A stretch of DNA of 28,840 nt from JBCBXA01 sp039816825 (lineage in GTDB: Bacteria; Pseudomonadota; Alphaproteobacteria; Rhizobiales; Rhizobiaceae), in NCBI GenBank assembly GCA_039816825.1, contig JBCBXA010000030.1:1-28840 (forward strand), read 5' to 3'. The notes under the pieces are model-generated. The model saw only the letters and a list, made by a program, of their open reading frames with translations, did not search any database and had not been told where the DNA came from. The position numbers and the translations under genes are program-made. This document shows positions 1-7,831 of the stretch, piece by piece. The first letter of the stretch is position 1. Every line of letters starts with the position of its first letter.

Positions 1-83
1 ACTGGGTGCGTACCCGATATGAGGCCAAGGCTATTCGTGAAGGTCGTCGCCCAGGTTACTTCATCTTTGAAAAGACCACCTAG
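1..83 (+). CDS. trmB: tRNA (guanine-N7-)-methyltransferase, C-terminal end (partial)
   Basis: Only the last 26 codons are in the window, read from base 3 to the TAG at 81-83. The residues include TRYEAKAIREGRRPGYF, which matches the usual C-terminal end of TrmB, where a T-R-Y/F-E motif precedes a basic tail. TrmB methylates N7 of G46 in the tRNA variable loop using S-adenosylmethionine. In many alphaproteobacteria trmB lies just upstream of rimP, and that context supports the call. The catalytic part lies outside the window, so the assignment rests on the tail and the neighbourhood. Confidence 0.75.
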   Translation, partial: WVRTRYEAKAIREGRRPGYFIFEKTT

Positions 84-154
84 CGGGGTTTATCAGTCGG
101 CCTTGCAAAGAGTGGCGGTTTCGCCTATCTACAAACCACGATCTCAGACTTTTC

Positions 155-189
155 GAGAGTGGGGCCCAAAAGCTCCGCTCTTTTTGTTT
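155..189 (+). terminator. Rho-independent terminator after trmB
   Basis: An 11-pair stem (155-165 with 172-182, including three G-U pairs) closes a six-base loop at 166-171. It runs into a T-rich tract, TTTTTGTTT, at 181-189. It lies 71 bases after the trmB stop and is oriented to end transcription from trmB. It argues that the rimP-nusA operon has its own promoter downstream, or that the hairpin acts as an attenuator. Confidence 0.75.
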
Positions 190-221
190 GGGGCGCATGA
201 CAGAACGGCTTGGATGACAGC

Positions 222-248
222 TTGAACGACAATCAGCCCGCATATGAT
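222..248 (+). promoter_or_regulatory. Candidate promoter of the rimP-nusA-infB operon
   Basis: TTGAAC at 222-227 and TATGAT at 243-248 resemble -35 and -10 elements. The spacer is 15 bases, shorter than the ideal 17. The pair sits between the trmB terminator and the ATG at 282 and would give a leader of about 25 bases that includes the GAGG at 273-276. This is inference from motif and position only. Confidence 0.3.
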
Positions 249-281
249 CAGCCCGACACGGCTTTCGACGTCGAGGCCCTG

Positions 282-884
282 ATGGCTGAGCCACGGCTCA
301 TCACCGAGGATGGTGTAGAGGCGCGCGTGGCGAACATTGCGGAGCCCGTGCTCAACGATCTGGGCTACCGCCTGGTTCGCGTGAAGATGCTCAACCAGCA
401 TGGTCCGACCTTGCAGATCATGATCGAGCGGCCCGACGGTACGGTGACTGTCAATGATTGCGAAGCAGCGAGCCTTGAAGTGTCGCCAGCCTTGGATGTG
501 GATGATCCCATCTCAGGCGCATACAGCCTCGAAATGTCCTCGCCGGGCATTGATCGGCCTCTCGTGCGCCGGAGCGATTTTGACCGGTGGCAGGGACACA
601 TCGCAAAGGTGGAAGCATCGCGCCTAATCGATGGGCGCAAGCGTTTCAAAGGCAAGATTTCCACCCTTGATGGCGACGAGATGGTGTTGAGCCATGAAGA
701 TGGCGGCGAAGCCAAGTTGAACATCACAGAGCTGTCCGACGCCAAGCTGGTGCTGACAGACGAACTGATCCGCGATGCGTTGCGCCGGGACAAGGCGTTG
801 CGCGAAGCCAATGAGGCGCCTGATGGCACGTTCGACGATATTGTCGAAATTGAACCAGACGGCGACATCGAAACAGAAGATTGA
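282..884 (+). CDS. rimP: Ribosome maturation factor RimP
   Basis: RimP is a cytoplasmic factor that binds the 30S subunit and helps it mature. The protein of 200 residues begins MAEPRLITEDGVEARVA and continues EPVLNDLGYRLVRVK, the classic opening of alphaproteobacterial RimP. The family motif SSPGIDRPLVR lies near residue 90, followed by the C-terminal Sm-like domain and an acidic tail. I chose ATG 282 because GAGG at 273-276 is well spaced before it and family alignment starts there. The same frame is open upstream to a TTG at 210, which would add 24 acidic residues with no clear ribosome-binding site. It is the first gene of the rimP-nusA-ylxR-infB operon. The product is certain; the start is less so. 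Confidence 0.93.
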   Translation: MAEPRLITEDGVEARVANIAEPVLNDLGYRLVRVKMLNQHGPTLQIMIERPDGTVTVNDCEAASLEVSPALDVDDPISGAYSLEMSSPGIDRPLVRRSDFDRWQGHIAKVEASRLIDGRKRFKGKISTLDGDEMVLSHEDGGEAKLNITELSDAKLVLTDELIRDALRRDKALREANEAPDGTFDDIVEIEPDGDIETED

Positions 885-937
885 CGAACAGGCTCGCTCG
901 CCATCCGCGGGGAGCCGATTTTTGGGGAACTGACACC

Positions 938-2584
938 ATGGCCGTAAGTGCAAACAGGCTTGAACTTCTTCAGATCGCCGATGCTGTCGCTCGGGAAAAG
1001 CTCATCGACCGCCAGATCGTCATCGATGCCATGGCGGATGCCATCGAGAAAGCCGCCAAGCAGCGCTATGGTCTCGAGACCCACATCCGCGCCGACATTG
1101 ACGGCAAGACCGGTGACATCAAGCTGCAACGCCTGCTGGAAGTCGTCGAAACTGTAGAAGAGCCGGACACACAAGTTGATCTCAAAACGGCCGTCGACCG
1201 CAACCCAGCCGCACAGATCGGTGACTACATCGCCGAGCCTCTCCCGCCGATGGATTTTGGCCGCATCGCCGCTCAATCCGCCAAGCAGGTCATTGTTCAG
1301 AAGGTACGTGAAGCCGAACGCGATCAGCAGTTCGATGAGTACAAGGACCGCGTCGGTGAGGTCATCAACGGCCTCGTGAAGCGGGTCGAGTATGGCAACG
1401 TGATTGTCGATCTGGGTCGGGGCGAAGGCATCATCCGCCGTGATGAGACCATTATGCGCGAGCCGTTCCGCCCGGGCGACCGCGTCCGCGCCTACATTTA
1501 CGATGTGCGCCGGGAGACGCGAGGTCCGCAGATTTTCCTCAGCCGCACGCATCCGCAATTCATGGCCAAGCTCTTCGCCCAGGAAGTGCCAGAAATCTAT
1601 GACGGCATCATCGAGATCCGTGCCGTTGCCCGTGATCCCGGGTCCCGCGCGAAAATTGCCGTTATCTCCAACGACAGCTCCATCGATCCGGTGGGTGCTT
1701 GCGTGGGTATGCGCGGCAGCCGCGTGCAGGCTGTCGTCGGCGAACTGCAGGGCGAGAAGATCGACATCATTCCATGGTCGCCGGACGCGGCAGGTTTCCT
1801 CGTCAATGCGCTGCAGCCTGCAGAAGTGGCCAAAGTGGTTCTCGATGAAGACAGCCAGCGCATCGAAGTGGTGGTGCCAGATGAGCAACTGTCGCTCGCC
1901 ATTGGCCGCCGCGGCCAGAATGTGCGCCTTGCCAGCCAGCTGACCGGTTGGGACATCGACATCCTCACTGAGGAAGAAGAATCCGAGCGGCGCCAGAAAG
2001 AGTTCAACGCCTCCACCGAAGCCTTCATGGAAGCGCTCAATGTGGATGAGATGGTCGGCCAGCTTCTGGCGTCCGAAGGCTTCTCCACTGTTGAGGAAGT
2101 GGCCTATGTCGAGAGCGAAGAAGTCGCCTCCATCGAAGGCTTTGACGAAGAGACCGCCGAAGAAATTCAGGCCCGCGCCAAGGAGTTCCTCGACAAGCAG
2201 GAAGCGGCTTTGGCCGAAGAGCGCCGCGCGCTGGGTGTTGAGGACGGATTGCTCGAGATTGACGGCCTGACAAATGCGATCCTTGTCGACCTGGGCAAGG
2301 ATGGCACCAAGACTGTGGAAGACTTTGCCGGTTACGTGCCCGACGATCTCGTCGGCTGGACTGAACGCAAGGATGGCGAAGTCCAACGCTTCGAAGGCGT
2401 GCTGCAGAGCCATAATATCAGCCGCACCGATGCCGAAGCTATGATCATGCAGGCCCGCCTCGCGGTGTGCTGGGTCACGCAGGAAGAATTGGAAGCCATG
2501 AACGCCGAGCCGGAAGAGGAGGAAGTTGAAACCTCTGAAGCCGAACGGGTGTTCTCCGGCAACGTGCTGGTTCAGGAACGGTGA
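938..2584 (+). CDS. nusA: Transcription termination/antitermination factor NusA
   Basis: NusA binds RNA polymerase and nascent RNA and controls pausing, termination and antitermination. The 548-residue protein shows the expected order. The N-terminal polymerase-binding domain (about 1-130) comes first. An S1 domain follows (about 135-200, containing VKRVEYGNVIVDLGRGEG), then two KH domains (to about 345, ending in the GRRGQNVRLASQLTGWDI segment). The C-terminal half carries two acidic helix-hairpin-helix repeats (about 365-520), the form common in Proteobacteria. ATG 938 is preceded by GGGGA at 924-928. The frame is open upstream to a TTG overlapping the rimP stop, but family length favours 938. 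It is probably co-transcribed with rimP, 53 bases upstream. Confidence 0.97.
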   Translation: MAVSANRLELLQIADAVAREKLIDRQIVIDAMADAIEKAAKQRYGLETHIRADIDGKTGDIKLQRLLEVVETVEEPDTQVDLKTAVDRNPAAQIGDYIAEPLPPMDFGRIAAQSAKQVIVQKVREAERDQQFDEYKDRVGEVINGLVKRVEYGNVIVDLGRGEGIIRRDETIMREPFRPGDRVRAYIYDVRRETRGPQIFLSRTHPQFMAKLFAQEVPEIYDGIIEIRAVARDPGSRAKIAVISNDSSIDPVGACVGMRGSRVQAVVGELQGEKIDIIPWSPDAAGFLVNALQPAEVAKVVLDEDSQRIEVVVPDEQLSLAIGRRGQNVRLASQLTGWDIDILTEEEESERRQKEFNASTEAFMEALNVDEMVGQLLASEGFSTVEEVAYVESEEVASIEGFDEETAEEIQARAKEFLDKQEAALAEERRALGVEDGLLEIDGLTNAILVDLGKDGTKTVEDFAGYVPDDLVGWTERKDGEVQRFEGVLQSHNISRTDAEAMIMQARLAVCWVTQEELEAMNAEPEEEEVETSEAERVFSGNVLVQER

Positions 2585-2600
2585 GGTTCGCAGCCAACAT

Positions 2601-3494
2601 ATGGTTTTCCCCGTCCCCACAGACCCGTCCGGCGACCAGCCAGATGATGTGAGCACAGCAGGTGATCAGCCCCGCGAAAGCGAAGGGCAGTCACCGGCTC
2701 AGGGGAGCCCGCGTCCGGATTCGGGTGTCACAACCAAGAACAGAAAAGACCCGCTTGGCGATGATCTTCGGGACAAGGGCCCTGAAGACGCCCGTGAGGG
2801 TGGGAAACGCCGCAAGGATGGCAGCCGGTCAAAACGGTCGCTGGAGCGCACATGCCTTGTGACGCGCGAAAAGCGCCCGCCATCTGAGATGATCCGCTTT
2901 GTGCTGTCGCCCGACGGCGTGGTGACGCCGGATGTGAACGGCAAACTGCCGGGCCGCGGGGTCTGGTTGACCGCCACACAGGGCACTGTCGGCGAAGCTG
3001 TGCGCCGGAAGGCGTTTGCTCGAGGCTTCCGGACTGATTGCAAGGCGCCGGAGGATCTGCCTGCCCAGTTGGATGGCATCCTTGAGACTTTTGCGCTGGG
3101 CGCTCTCGGCATGGGCCGCGCGGCGGGTGCGGTCACCACAGGTTTTTCCAAGGTCGATCAGATGATCCGCATGGGGGATGCCTGGATGGTCCTCACCGCC
3201 TCTGACGTGGCAGCGGATGGCAAACGCAAGATCGCCCAGGCCAGCCGGGCGGTGAGTGCGTTGGGTGGTGAGTCACCAAGCATCTATGAAGTGTTTGATG
3301 CGGCGGCCCTGACCGGTGCCCTTGCGCGGCGCGACGAGGGTGCGACCGTGATGCATGTCGCGCTCAATCGCGCACAAAATGCCCGCAACATAGTTCGCAA
3401 GCTCGAGCGGCTGGCGCGATACCGTGGCACTGCCGCCATTGACGTAACACCCGGAAAAGGGGCAAACACAGCCCGAACGGAGTCTGGCCCATGA
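2601..3494 (+). CDS. ylxR: YlxR (DUF448) and L7Ae-like RNA-binding fusion protein
   Basis: The 297-residue protein has a charged, low-complexity N-terminal region (about 1-80). Next is a YlxR/DUF448 domain starting at RTCLVTREKRPPSEMIRF and including the GRGVWLT motif. The C-terminal half resembles an L7Ae/YlxQ RNA-binding fold. This fusion is usual in alphaproteobacteria, whereas Firmicutes encode YlxR and YlxQ separately. In Bacillus, YlxR has been reported to bind and modulate RNase P RNA; whether that holds here is inference. ATG 2601 lies 16 bases after the nusA stop, with GAGG at 2583-2586 as a rather distant ribosome-binding site. It sits between nusA and infB as expected. Confidence 0.85.
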   Translation: MVFPVPTDPSGDQPDDVSTAGDQPRESEGQSPAQGSPRPDSGVTTKNRKDPLGDDLRDKGPEDAREGGKRRKDGSRSKRSLERTCLVTREKRPPSEMIRFVLSPDGVVTPDVNGKLPGRGVWLTATQGTVGEAVRRKAFARGFRTDCKAPEDLPAQLDGILETFALGALGMGRAAGAVTTGFSKVDQMIRMGDAWMVLTASDVAADGKRKIAQASRAVSALGGESPSIYEVFDAAALTGALARRDEGATVMHVALNRAQNARNIVRKLERLARYRGTAAIDVTPGKGANTARTESGP

Positions 3495-3530
3495 AAACAT
3501 CATGATATCCGGCCGTAACAGGCAGCGCAC

Positions 3531-3577
3531 CGGAAGCGCTCCCCGATAAGCATTTGGCGTGAAGCCATGCGCTTCCG
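3531..3577 (+). other. Structured leader element upstream of infB
   Basis: CGGAAGCGC at 3531-3539 pairs perfectly with GCGCTTCCG at 3569-3577. The 29-base interior contains a smaller TGGC/GCCA hairpin at 3555-3567. A further hairpin, CAGTC/GACTG, lies at 3633-3648. These sit in the 234-base gap between ylxR and infB. No T-tract follows, so this is not an intrinsic terminator. It may be a regulatory leader or a processing site. Confidence 0.5.
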
Positions 3578-3728
3578 ACCCGCTCTGACCCAAACGAGCC
3601 AAGCACCGCACTTGTTTGTGGTGTGAGCACGGCAGTCTGCACGGACTGTTTCAACGAAATTGTATGATCCCGAAGAGCGGGCTCGACGAGATGAATGGCT
3701 GAAGAGGCCAGCAAGGAACAAAGCAAGT

Positions 3729-6263
3729 ATGAGCGATAACAACTCCGGCGACGACAAGCCCCTTAGCCTGGGCTCCCGCAAACCGCTCGGTCTCAAGGGT
3801 GGTTCGGGTCAAGTGCGCCAGAATTTCTCGCGCGGACGCAGCAATACGGTTGTGGTGGAAACCAAGAAACGCCGCTTCAACAAGCCGGGCGACACGCCTG
3901 CGCCGTCTGCACCCGCACCTGCGCCCAAGCCAGAAACACAGCGAGCCAAGCCAGCTGATGTCGTGACGCCCAAGGCCAAGCCCAGCAAGCCGATGGTGCT
4001 CAATCGCCTTTCGGATGGCGAGATTGACGCCCGTCGTCGCGCGCTGGAGCTTGCCAAATCCCGCGAGAGCGAGGATGAGCGCCGCGCCCAGGAAGAAGCC
4101 AAGCGCCGCGCCGAGCGTGAAGCCCGAATTCTGGCTGAAAAGCAGGCCGCCGAGCAGGAGCGCCTCGAAGAAGAGAAGCGTCTGGCCGAGCAGAAAGCGG
4201 CAGCCGAGGCTGAGGCTGCCGAAGCTGAGGCTCGCGCGGCGCGTGCTGAGGCCGGCAAGGCTGTCAGCAACCGTGGTGCCGATGCTGCACCGGCCAACAA
4301 GACACTGACGCCGGTCAATCGGAAGAAGGAAGAGCCTTCAACGCCATCGCGGCCCAAGGGCGGTGATGATCGTCGCAAGACAAAACTCACCCTCACCAAC
4401 GCACTGGACGAGAACGACCAGCGTGGCCGGTCTCTGGCCGCGATGCGTCGTCGCCAGCAGAAGCAGCGCCGGGCCTCTCAGTCGAGTGCGCCTCGTGAGA
4501 AGGTGTCCCGAGAGGTCACGCTGCCCGAGACGATCACGGTGCAGGAACTGTCACAGCGCATGTCTGAGCGCGCGGTGGATGTGATCAAGTTCATGATGAA
4601 GCAGGGTCAGATGATGACCCCCGGCGACATCATTGACGCCGACACCGCCGAGCTGATCGCTGAAGAGTTCGGCCACAACGTCAAACGCGTTTCGGAGTCC
4701 GACGTTGAAGAGGGCATCTTCAACATCGAGGACAATGAAGGCGATCTGCAGCCTCGTCCGCCGGTCGTAACCATCATGGGTCACGTCGATCACGGCAAGA
4801 CATCGCTGCTCGACGCCTATCGCAAAACCAATGTGGTGTCCGGTGAAGCCGGTGGCATTACCCAGCACATCGGCGCCTATCAGGTGGACCGTGACGGCAA
4901 GAAGATCACCTTCCTCGACACGCCGGGCCACGAGGCCTTTACCTCCATGCGTGCCCGCGGCGCGCAGGCGACCGACGTCGCAATCCTTGTTGTGGCAGCG
5001 GATGACTCCGTGATGCCCCAGACCATTGAGAGCATCAATCACGCCAAGGCGGCGGAAGTGCCGATCATCGTGGCCATCAACAAGATGGACAAGCCGGCAG
5101 CCGACGCCAACAAGGTGCGTACCGAGCTTCTGCAGCATGAAGTGTTTGTGGAGAGCATGGGTGGTGAGACGCTCGACGTGGAAGTCTCCGCGCTCAAGGG
5201 CACCAACCTCGAAGAGCTTCTCGACCAGATCACGCTTCAGGCCGAACTGCTCGAGCTGAAAGCCAATCCGGACCGGACGGCTGAAGGCATCGTGGTGGAA
5301 GCCCAGCTGGACAAGGGTCGTGGTGCCGTTGCGACCATTCTGGTGCAGACCGGTACGTTGAAGGTCGGCGATATCGTCGTGGCCGGTTCCGAGTGGGGTA
5401 AGGTTCGCGCCATCGTCAACGATCAGGGCAAGCAGATCAAAGAGGCTGGTCCCTCCATGCCGGTTGAGATCCTCGGTCTCTCCGGCGCTCCGGGCGCTGG
5501 TGATCAGATGGCTGTGGTCCAATCGGAAGCGCAGGCCCGTGAGATCACGGAATATCGTCAGCGCAAGGAGCGCGAACTGGCGATTGCCAGCCAGTCCGGC
5601 GCCCGCAGTTCGCTCGAGCAGATGATGACCCAGCTTCAGGACAACAATGTCGCTGAAGTGCCGGTCGTCCTCAAAGGCGATGTGCAAGGGTCTGTTGAGG
5701 CCATCACCCAGGCGCTCAACAAGCTGTCCACCGATGAGGTGAAAGCCAATGTGATCCACGGCGCTGTTGGCGGGATCACCGAGAGCGATGTTGCTCTCGC
5801 GGCTGCGTCCAACGCGCCCATCATCGGTTTCAACGTGCGTGCGAACAAGCAGGCCCGTGATGTGGCTGCCGCATCTGGTATCGAGATCCGCTACTACAAC
5901 ATCATCTACGATTTGGTGGATGATGTGAAAGCGGTGATGAGCGGAACGCTTGCACCCGAGCTGCGTGAGACCTTCCTCGGCAATGCCGAAATCCTTGAGG
6001 TCTTCAACGTGTCCAAGGTCGGCAAGGTGGCCGGTTGCCGGATCACCGATGGCAAAGTGGAGCGTGGTGCTGGCGTGCGCCTGATCCGCGACAATGTCGT
6101 GATCCATGAGGGCAAACTGTCCACGCTCAAGCGCTTCAAGGACGAGGTGGCCGAGGTGCCGGCTGGTCAAGAGTGCGGCATGGCGTTCGAGAACTATCAG
6201 GATATGCGCCCAGGCGATGTCATCGAATGCTACCGCGTCGAGGAAATCGAGCGTTCGCTCTAA
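3729..6263 (+). CDS. infB: Translation initiation factor IF-2
   Basis: IF-2 is the GTPase that brings initiator fMet-tRNA to the 30S subunit and promotes 50S joining. The 844-residue protein begins MSDNNSGDDKPLSLGSRKP, a typical alphaproteobacterial opening. A highly charged, Ala/Glu/Arg-rich coiled region (about 95-215) follows, then the IF2-N segment (about 285-335). The GTPase domain has G1 GHVDHGKT at 351-358, then GGITQHIGAY, DTPGHEAF and NKMD, followed by domains II, III and C2. ATG 3729 has AAGGA at 3713-3717; the frame is open to a TTG at 3660 that does not fit the family start. A terminator follows directly, so infB ends this operon. Confidence 0.97.
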   Translation: MSDNNSGDDKPLSLGSRKPLGLKGGSGQVRQNFSRGRSNTVVVETKKRRFNKPGDTPAPSAPAPAPKPETQRAKPADVVTPKAKPSKPMVLNRLSDGEIDARRRALELAKSRESEDERRAQEEAKRRAEREARILAEKQAAEQERLEEEKRLAEQKAAAEAEAAEAEARAARAEAGKAVSNRGADAAPANKTLTPVNRKKEEPSTPSRPKGGDDRRKTKLTLTNALDENDQRGRSLAAMRRRQQKQRRASQSSAPREKVSREVTLPETITVQELSQRMSERAVDVIKFMMKQGQMMTPGDIIDADTAELIAEEFGHNVKRVSESDVEEGIFNIEDNEGDLQPRPPVVTIMGHVDHGKTSLLDAYRKTNVVSGEAGGITQHIGAYQVDRDGKKITFLDTPGHEAFTSMRARGAQATDVAILVVAADDSVMPQTIESINHAKAAEVPIIVAINKMDKPAADANKVRTELLQHEVFVESMGGETLDVEVSALKGTNLEELLDQITLQAELLELKANPDRTAEGIVVEAQLDKGRGAVATILVQTGTLKVGDIVVAGSEWGKVRAIVNDQGKQIKEAGPSMPVEILGLSGAPGAGDQMAVVQSEAQAREITEYRQRKERELAIASQSGARSSLEQMMTQLQDNNVAEVPVVLKGDVQGSVEAITQALNKLSTDEVKANVIHGAVGGITESDVALAAASNAPIIGFNVRANKQARDVAAASGIEIRYYNIIYDLVDDVKAVMSGTLAPELRETFLGNAEILEVFNVSKVGKVAGCRITDGKVERGAGVRLIRDNVVIHEGKLSTLKRFKDEVAEVPAGQECGMAFENYQDMRPGDVIECYRVEEIERSL

Positions 6264-6272
6264 GGGTTGAAG

Positions 6273-6294
6273 GGGCGGCTTAGGCCGCCCTTTT
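6273..6294 (+). terminator. Rho-independent terminator after infB
   Basis: A perfect 7-bp stem, GGGCGGC (6273-6279) with GCCGCCC (6284-6290), encloses the loop TTAG and is followed by TTTT at 6291-6294. It starts nine bases after the infB stop and should end the rimP-infB transcript before the next genes. Confidence 0.88.
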
Positions 6295-6324
6295 CGTTTG
6301 ACGGCACATCAGAGACAAAGGCTC

Positions 6325-6903
6325 ATGCGCGTCGATTTTGATACCCGCAATGCTGAGGCCATTGCCATCTCGCGGGCGGGGCAGGCTGTTCAGTTCGGCA
6401 ACTCAACCCGAAAGGCGCGCCTAACCCTTCTGGTGGGTGCTGCGTTTCTCATCGGTCTATGGATTGTCTTCGTCTTCTATGGCGCTCAGCCAGTGGCGAA
6501 AGCACTTGGCATTGCGTCGAGCCGGGATTGGATGATCCTGATTCCGGCTCTGGCCGTGCTGCTGGCCTGTGCCGTCGGCCTCGCCCGCGTCGTCGGCCAG
6601 CGCTACCAACGGCAACTCCTCACACACATGGAGCGAGACCTGCCGGACGGCACACCAGTTTTCATCGAAATAGACGAGGCAGGTGTCCGGTTCGAAGGCG
6701 ATGGCATGTCGCTCTTTGCCGCGTGGCGCCGCGTGAACCGGATCGTTGAAGTTCCCGTTCCAGGCCATGGCAGAATGATTGGATTCTTTGGCCCGCGGGT
6801 GAACTTCTTCGTCCCGCCCCGGGCGTTTGACGGCGAGGCTTCGCAAAGGTCATTCTTGAGCGCAGCGATTGGCCTGCGCGACCAGGCCCAACCTGGAGCG
6901 TAA
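6325..6903 (+). CDS. Two-helix membrane protein with YcxB-like C-terminal domain
   Basis: A 192-residue protein with two hydrophobic segments at about 32-53 and 69-90, so an inner-membrane protein with both ends probably cytoplasmic. After the second helix, the segment from about 110 to 185 (AAWRRVNRIVEV, then a hydrophobic strand and VPPRAF) resembles the YcxB-like domain, whose usual signature is a Trp-containing strand and a final PKRAF-type motif. The function of that domain is unknown. I chose ATG 6325; a TTG at 6298 lies inside the terminator region and is unlikely. It starts 30 bases past the infB terminator, so it needs its own promoter, which I could not pinpoint. The gene downstream starts four bases after its stop. 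Confidence 0.6.
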   Translation: MRVDFDTRNAEAIAISRAGQAVQFGNSTRKARLTLLVGAAFLIGLWIVFVFYGAQPVAKALGIASSRDWMILIPALAVLLACAVGLARVVGQRYQRQLLTHMERDLPDGTPVFIEIDEAGVRFEGDGMSLFAAWRRVNRIVEVPVPGHGRMIGFFGPRVNFFVPPRAFDGEASQRSFLSAAIGLRDQAQPGA

Positions 6904-6907
6904 GCAG

Positions 6908-7312
6908 ATGATATCCATTGTATCGGTTTTCTCGGCCATCATTCTGGCCAACACCTATTTCTGGTCTGGCGGCCAGGGTTATTGCGCCTACGACTTTGCA
7001 GTGCTTCACAGCGGCGACGGCTATACGAATGTCGAGATCACCCTGCGCCCAAGGTTTGATCCCGAGCAAACTGCGTCCGGTCGGACCGAGCTCGATGACG
7101 CGGTGATCGCCCTTGAAGCGCTTGGTGGTGGGCGCTTTTTCTGGAGCGCAAGCGCGACCGTCGAAACGGATTGCTCGGTCGAGAAATTTGCTTTGGTGTC
7201 TGCAACAGCGCTTGATGAAGCCGGTGCGGAGGTCGATTTGATGAAACGCGAGGGTTTCGAGTTCGAAGACTACAAGCCAGTCGATCTCGAGATCGCGCCA
7301 GACGCGCAATAA
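6908..7312 (+). CDS. Hypothetical small exported or membrane-anchored protein
   Basis: I do not recognise this 134-residue protein. A short hydrophobic N-terminus (residues 2-16, ISIVSVFSAIILANT) could be a signal peptide or anchor. The rest looks like a small beta-rich domain with two cysteines (C26 and C89) that could form a disulfide if exported. Notable segments are YFWSGGQGYCAYDFAV and VEITLRPRF. ATG 6908 is preceded by GGAG at 6895-6898 and lies four bases after the stop of the upstream membrane protein gene, so the two are very probably co-translated. rbfA follows 12 bases downstream. Function is unknown; an envelope role is inferred only from the hydrophobic start and the neighbour. 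Confidence 0.6.
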   Translation: MISIVSVFSAIILANTYFWSGGQGYCAYDFAVLHSGDGYTNVEITLRPRFDPEQTASGRTELDDAVIALEALGGGRFFWSASATVETDCSVEKFALVSATALDEAGAEVDLMKREGFEFEDYKPVDLEIAPDAQ

Positions 7313-7324
7313 ACGGAACAGACA

Positions 7325-7759
7325 GTGGCCCAACGCAATCCATCCAAAGCTCCTTCACAGCGTCAACTCCGCGTTGGTGAGAATGTGCGCCATGCCGTCA
7401 TTGAGGTTTTGCAGCGTGGAGATGTTTCGGATCCCGTGCTCGAGAAAGCCGTGGTCTCGATTTCGGAAGTCCGTATGTCGCCGGATCTCAAGATCGCCAC
7501 TTGCTTTGTGTCGCCCCTCGGCCCGCAAGACGCCAAAGCCGTTTCCAAGGCGCTTGCCGCAAACGCAAAGGCGATTCGTCATGCGGTGACGCCCGCTCTG
7601 CGTGGTATGAAATACATGCCCTCCTTTCGCTTTCTGCCGGATGAGAGCTTCGACAACTACTCCCGCATCGACGACCTTCTCCGATCACCGGAGGTCAAGC
7701 GCGATGTGGCGTCGACGGGTGATGATTCCGACCGGGCATTGACCGACGAGAATGATTGA
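7325..7759 (+). CDS. rbfA: 30S ribosome-binding factor RbfA
   Basis: RbfA binds the 30S subunit near the 5' helix of 16S rRNA and supports its late maturation and cold adaptation. The 144-residue protein has the KH-like RbfA fold. The opening helix contains SQRQLRVGENVRHAV, the central strand reads ISEVRMSPDLKIATCFVSP, and the C-terminal RFLPDESFDNYSRIDDLL is the family signature. An acidic tail ends it, as is common in alphaproteobacteria. The start is GTG 7325, 12 bases after the previous stop. Usually rbfA follows infB directly and precedes truB; here two envelope genes lie before it and glpK after it, so the typical order is broken on both sides. Confidence 0.95.
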   Translation: MAQRNPSKAPSQRQLRVGENVRHAVIEVLQRGDVSDPVLEKAVVSISEVRMSPDLKIATCFVSPLGPQDAKAVSKALAANAKAIRHAVTPALRGMKYMPSFRFLPDESFDNYSRIDDLLRSPEVKRDVASTGDDSDRALTDEND

Positions 7760-7776
7760 AGCCGCAGCCGCCCGCG

Positions 7777-7811
7777 CCTAGTGTCAGGCCAAGCATCGCC
7801 CCACCACTAGG
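7777..7811 (+). repeat. Inverted repeat upstream of glpK
   Basis: CCTAGTG at 7777-7783 and CACTAGG at 7805-7811 are perfect inverted repeats separated by 21 bases, in the 72-base gap between rbfA and glpK. No T-tract follows, so it does not look like a terminator. The spacing could suit an operator with two half-sites or a long-loop hairpin in the glpK leader. No known binding consensus was matched. Confidence 0.4.
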
Positions 7812-7831
7812 GGTCTGTTTGGGAGGACTTT

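Noticed and set aside
365..2656. Open minus-strand frame of 763 codons opposite rimP and nusA
   Set aside because: It lies entirely against two certain genes in a high-GC region, has no recognisable domain, and its composition is that expected from the reverse complement of the nusA reading frame.
4551..6170. Open minus-strand frame of 539 codons opposite infB
   Set aside because: A His/Asp/Leu-rich shadow of the infB codons with no family features. infB on the other strand is certain.
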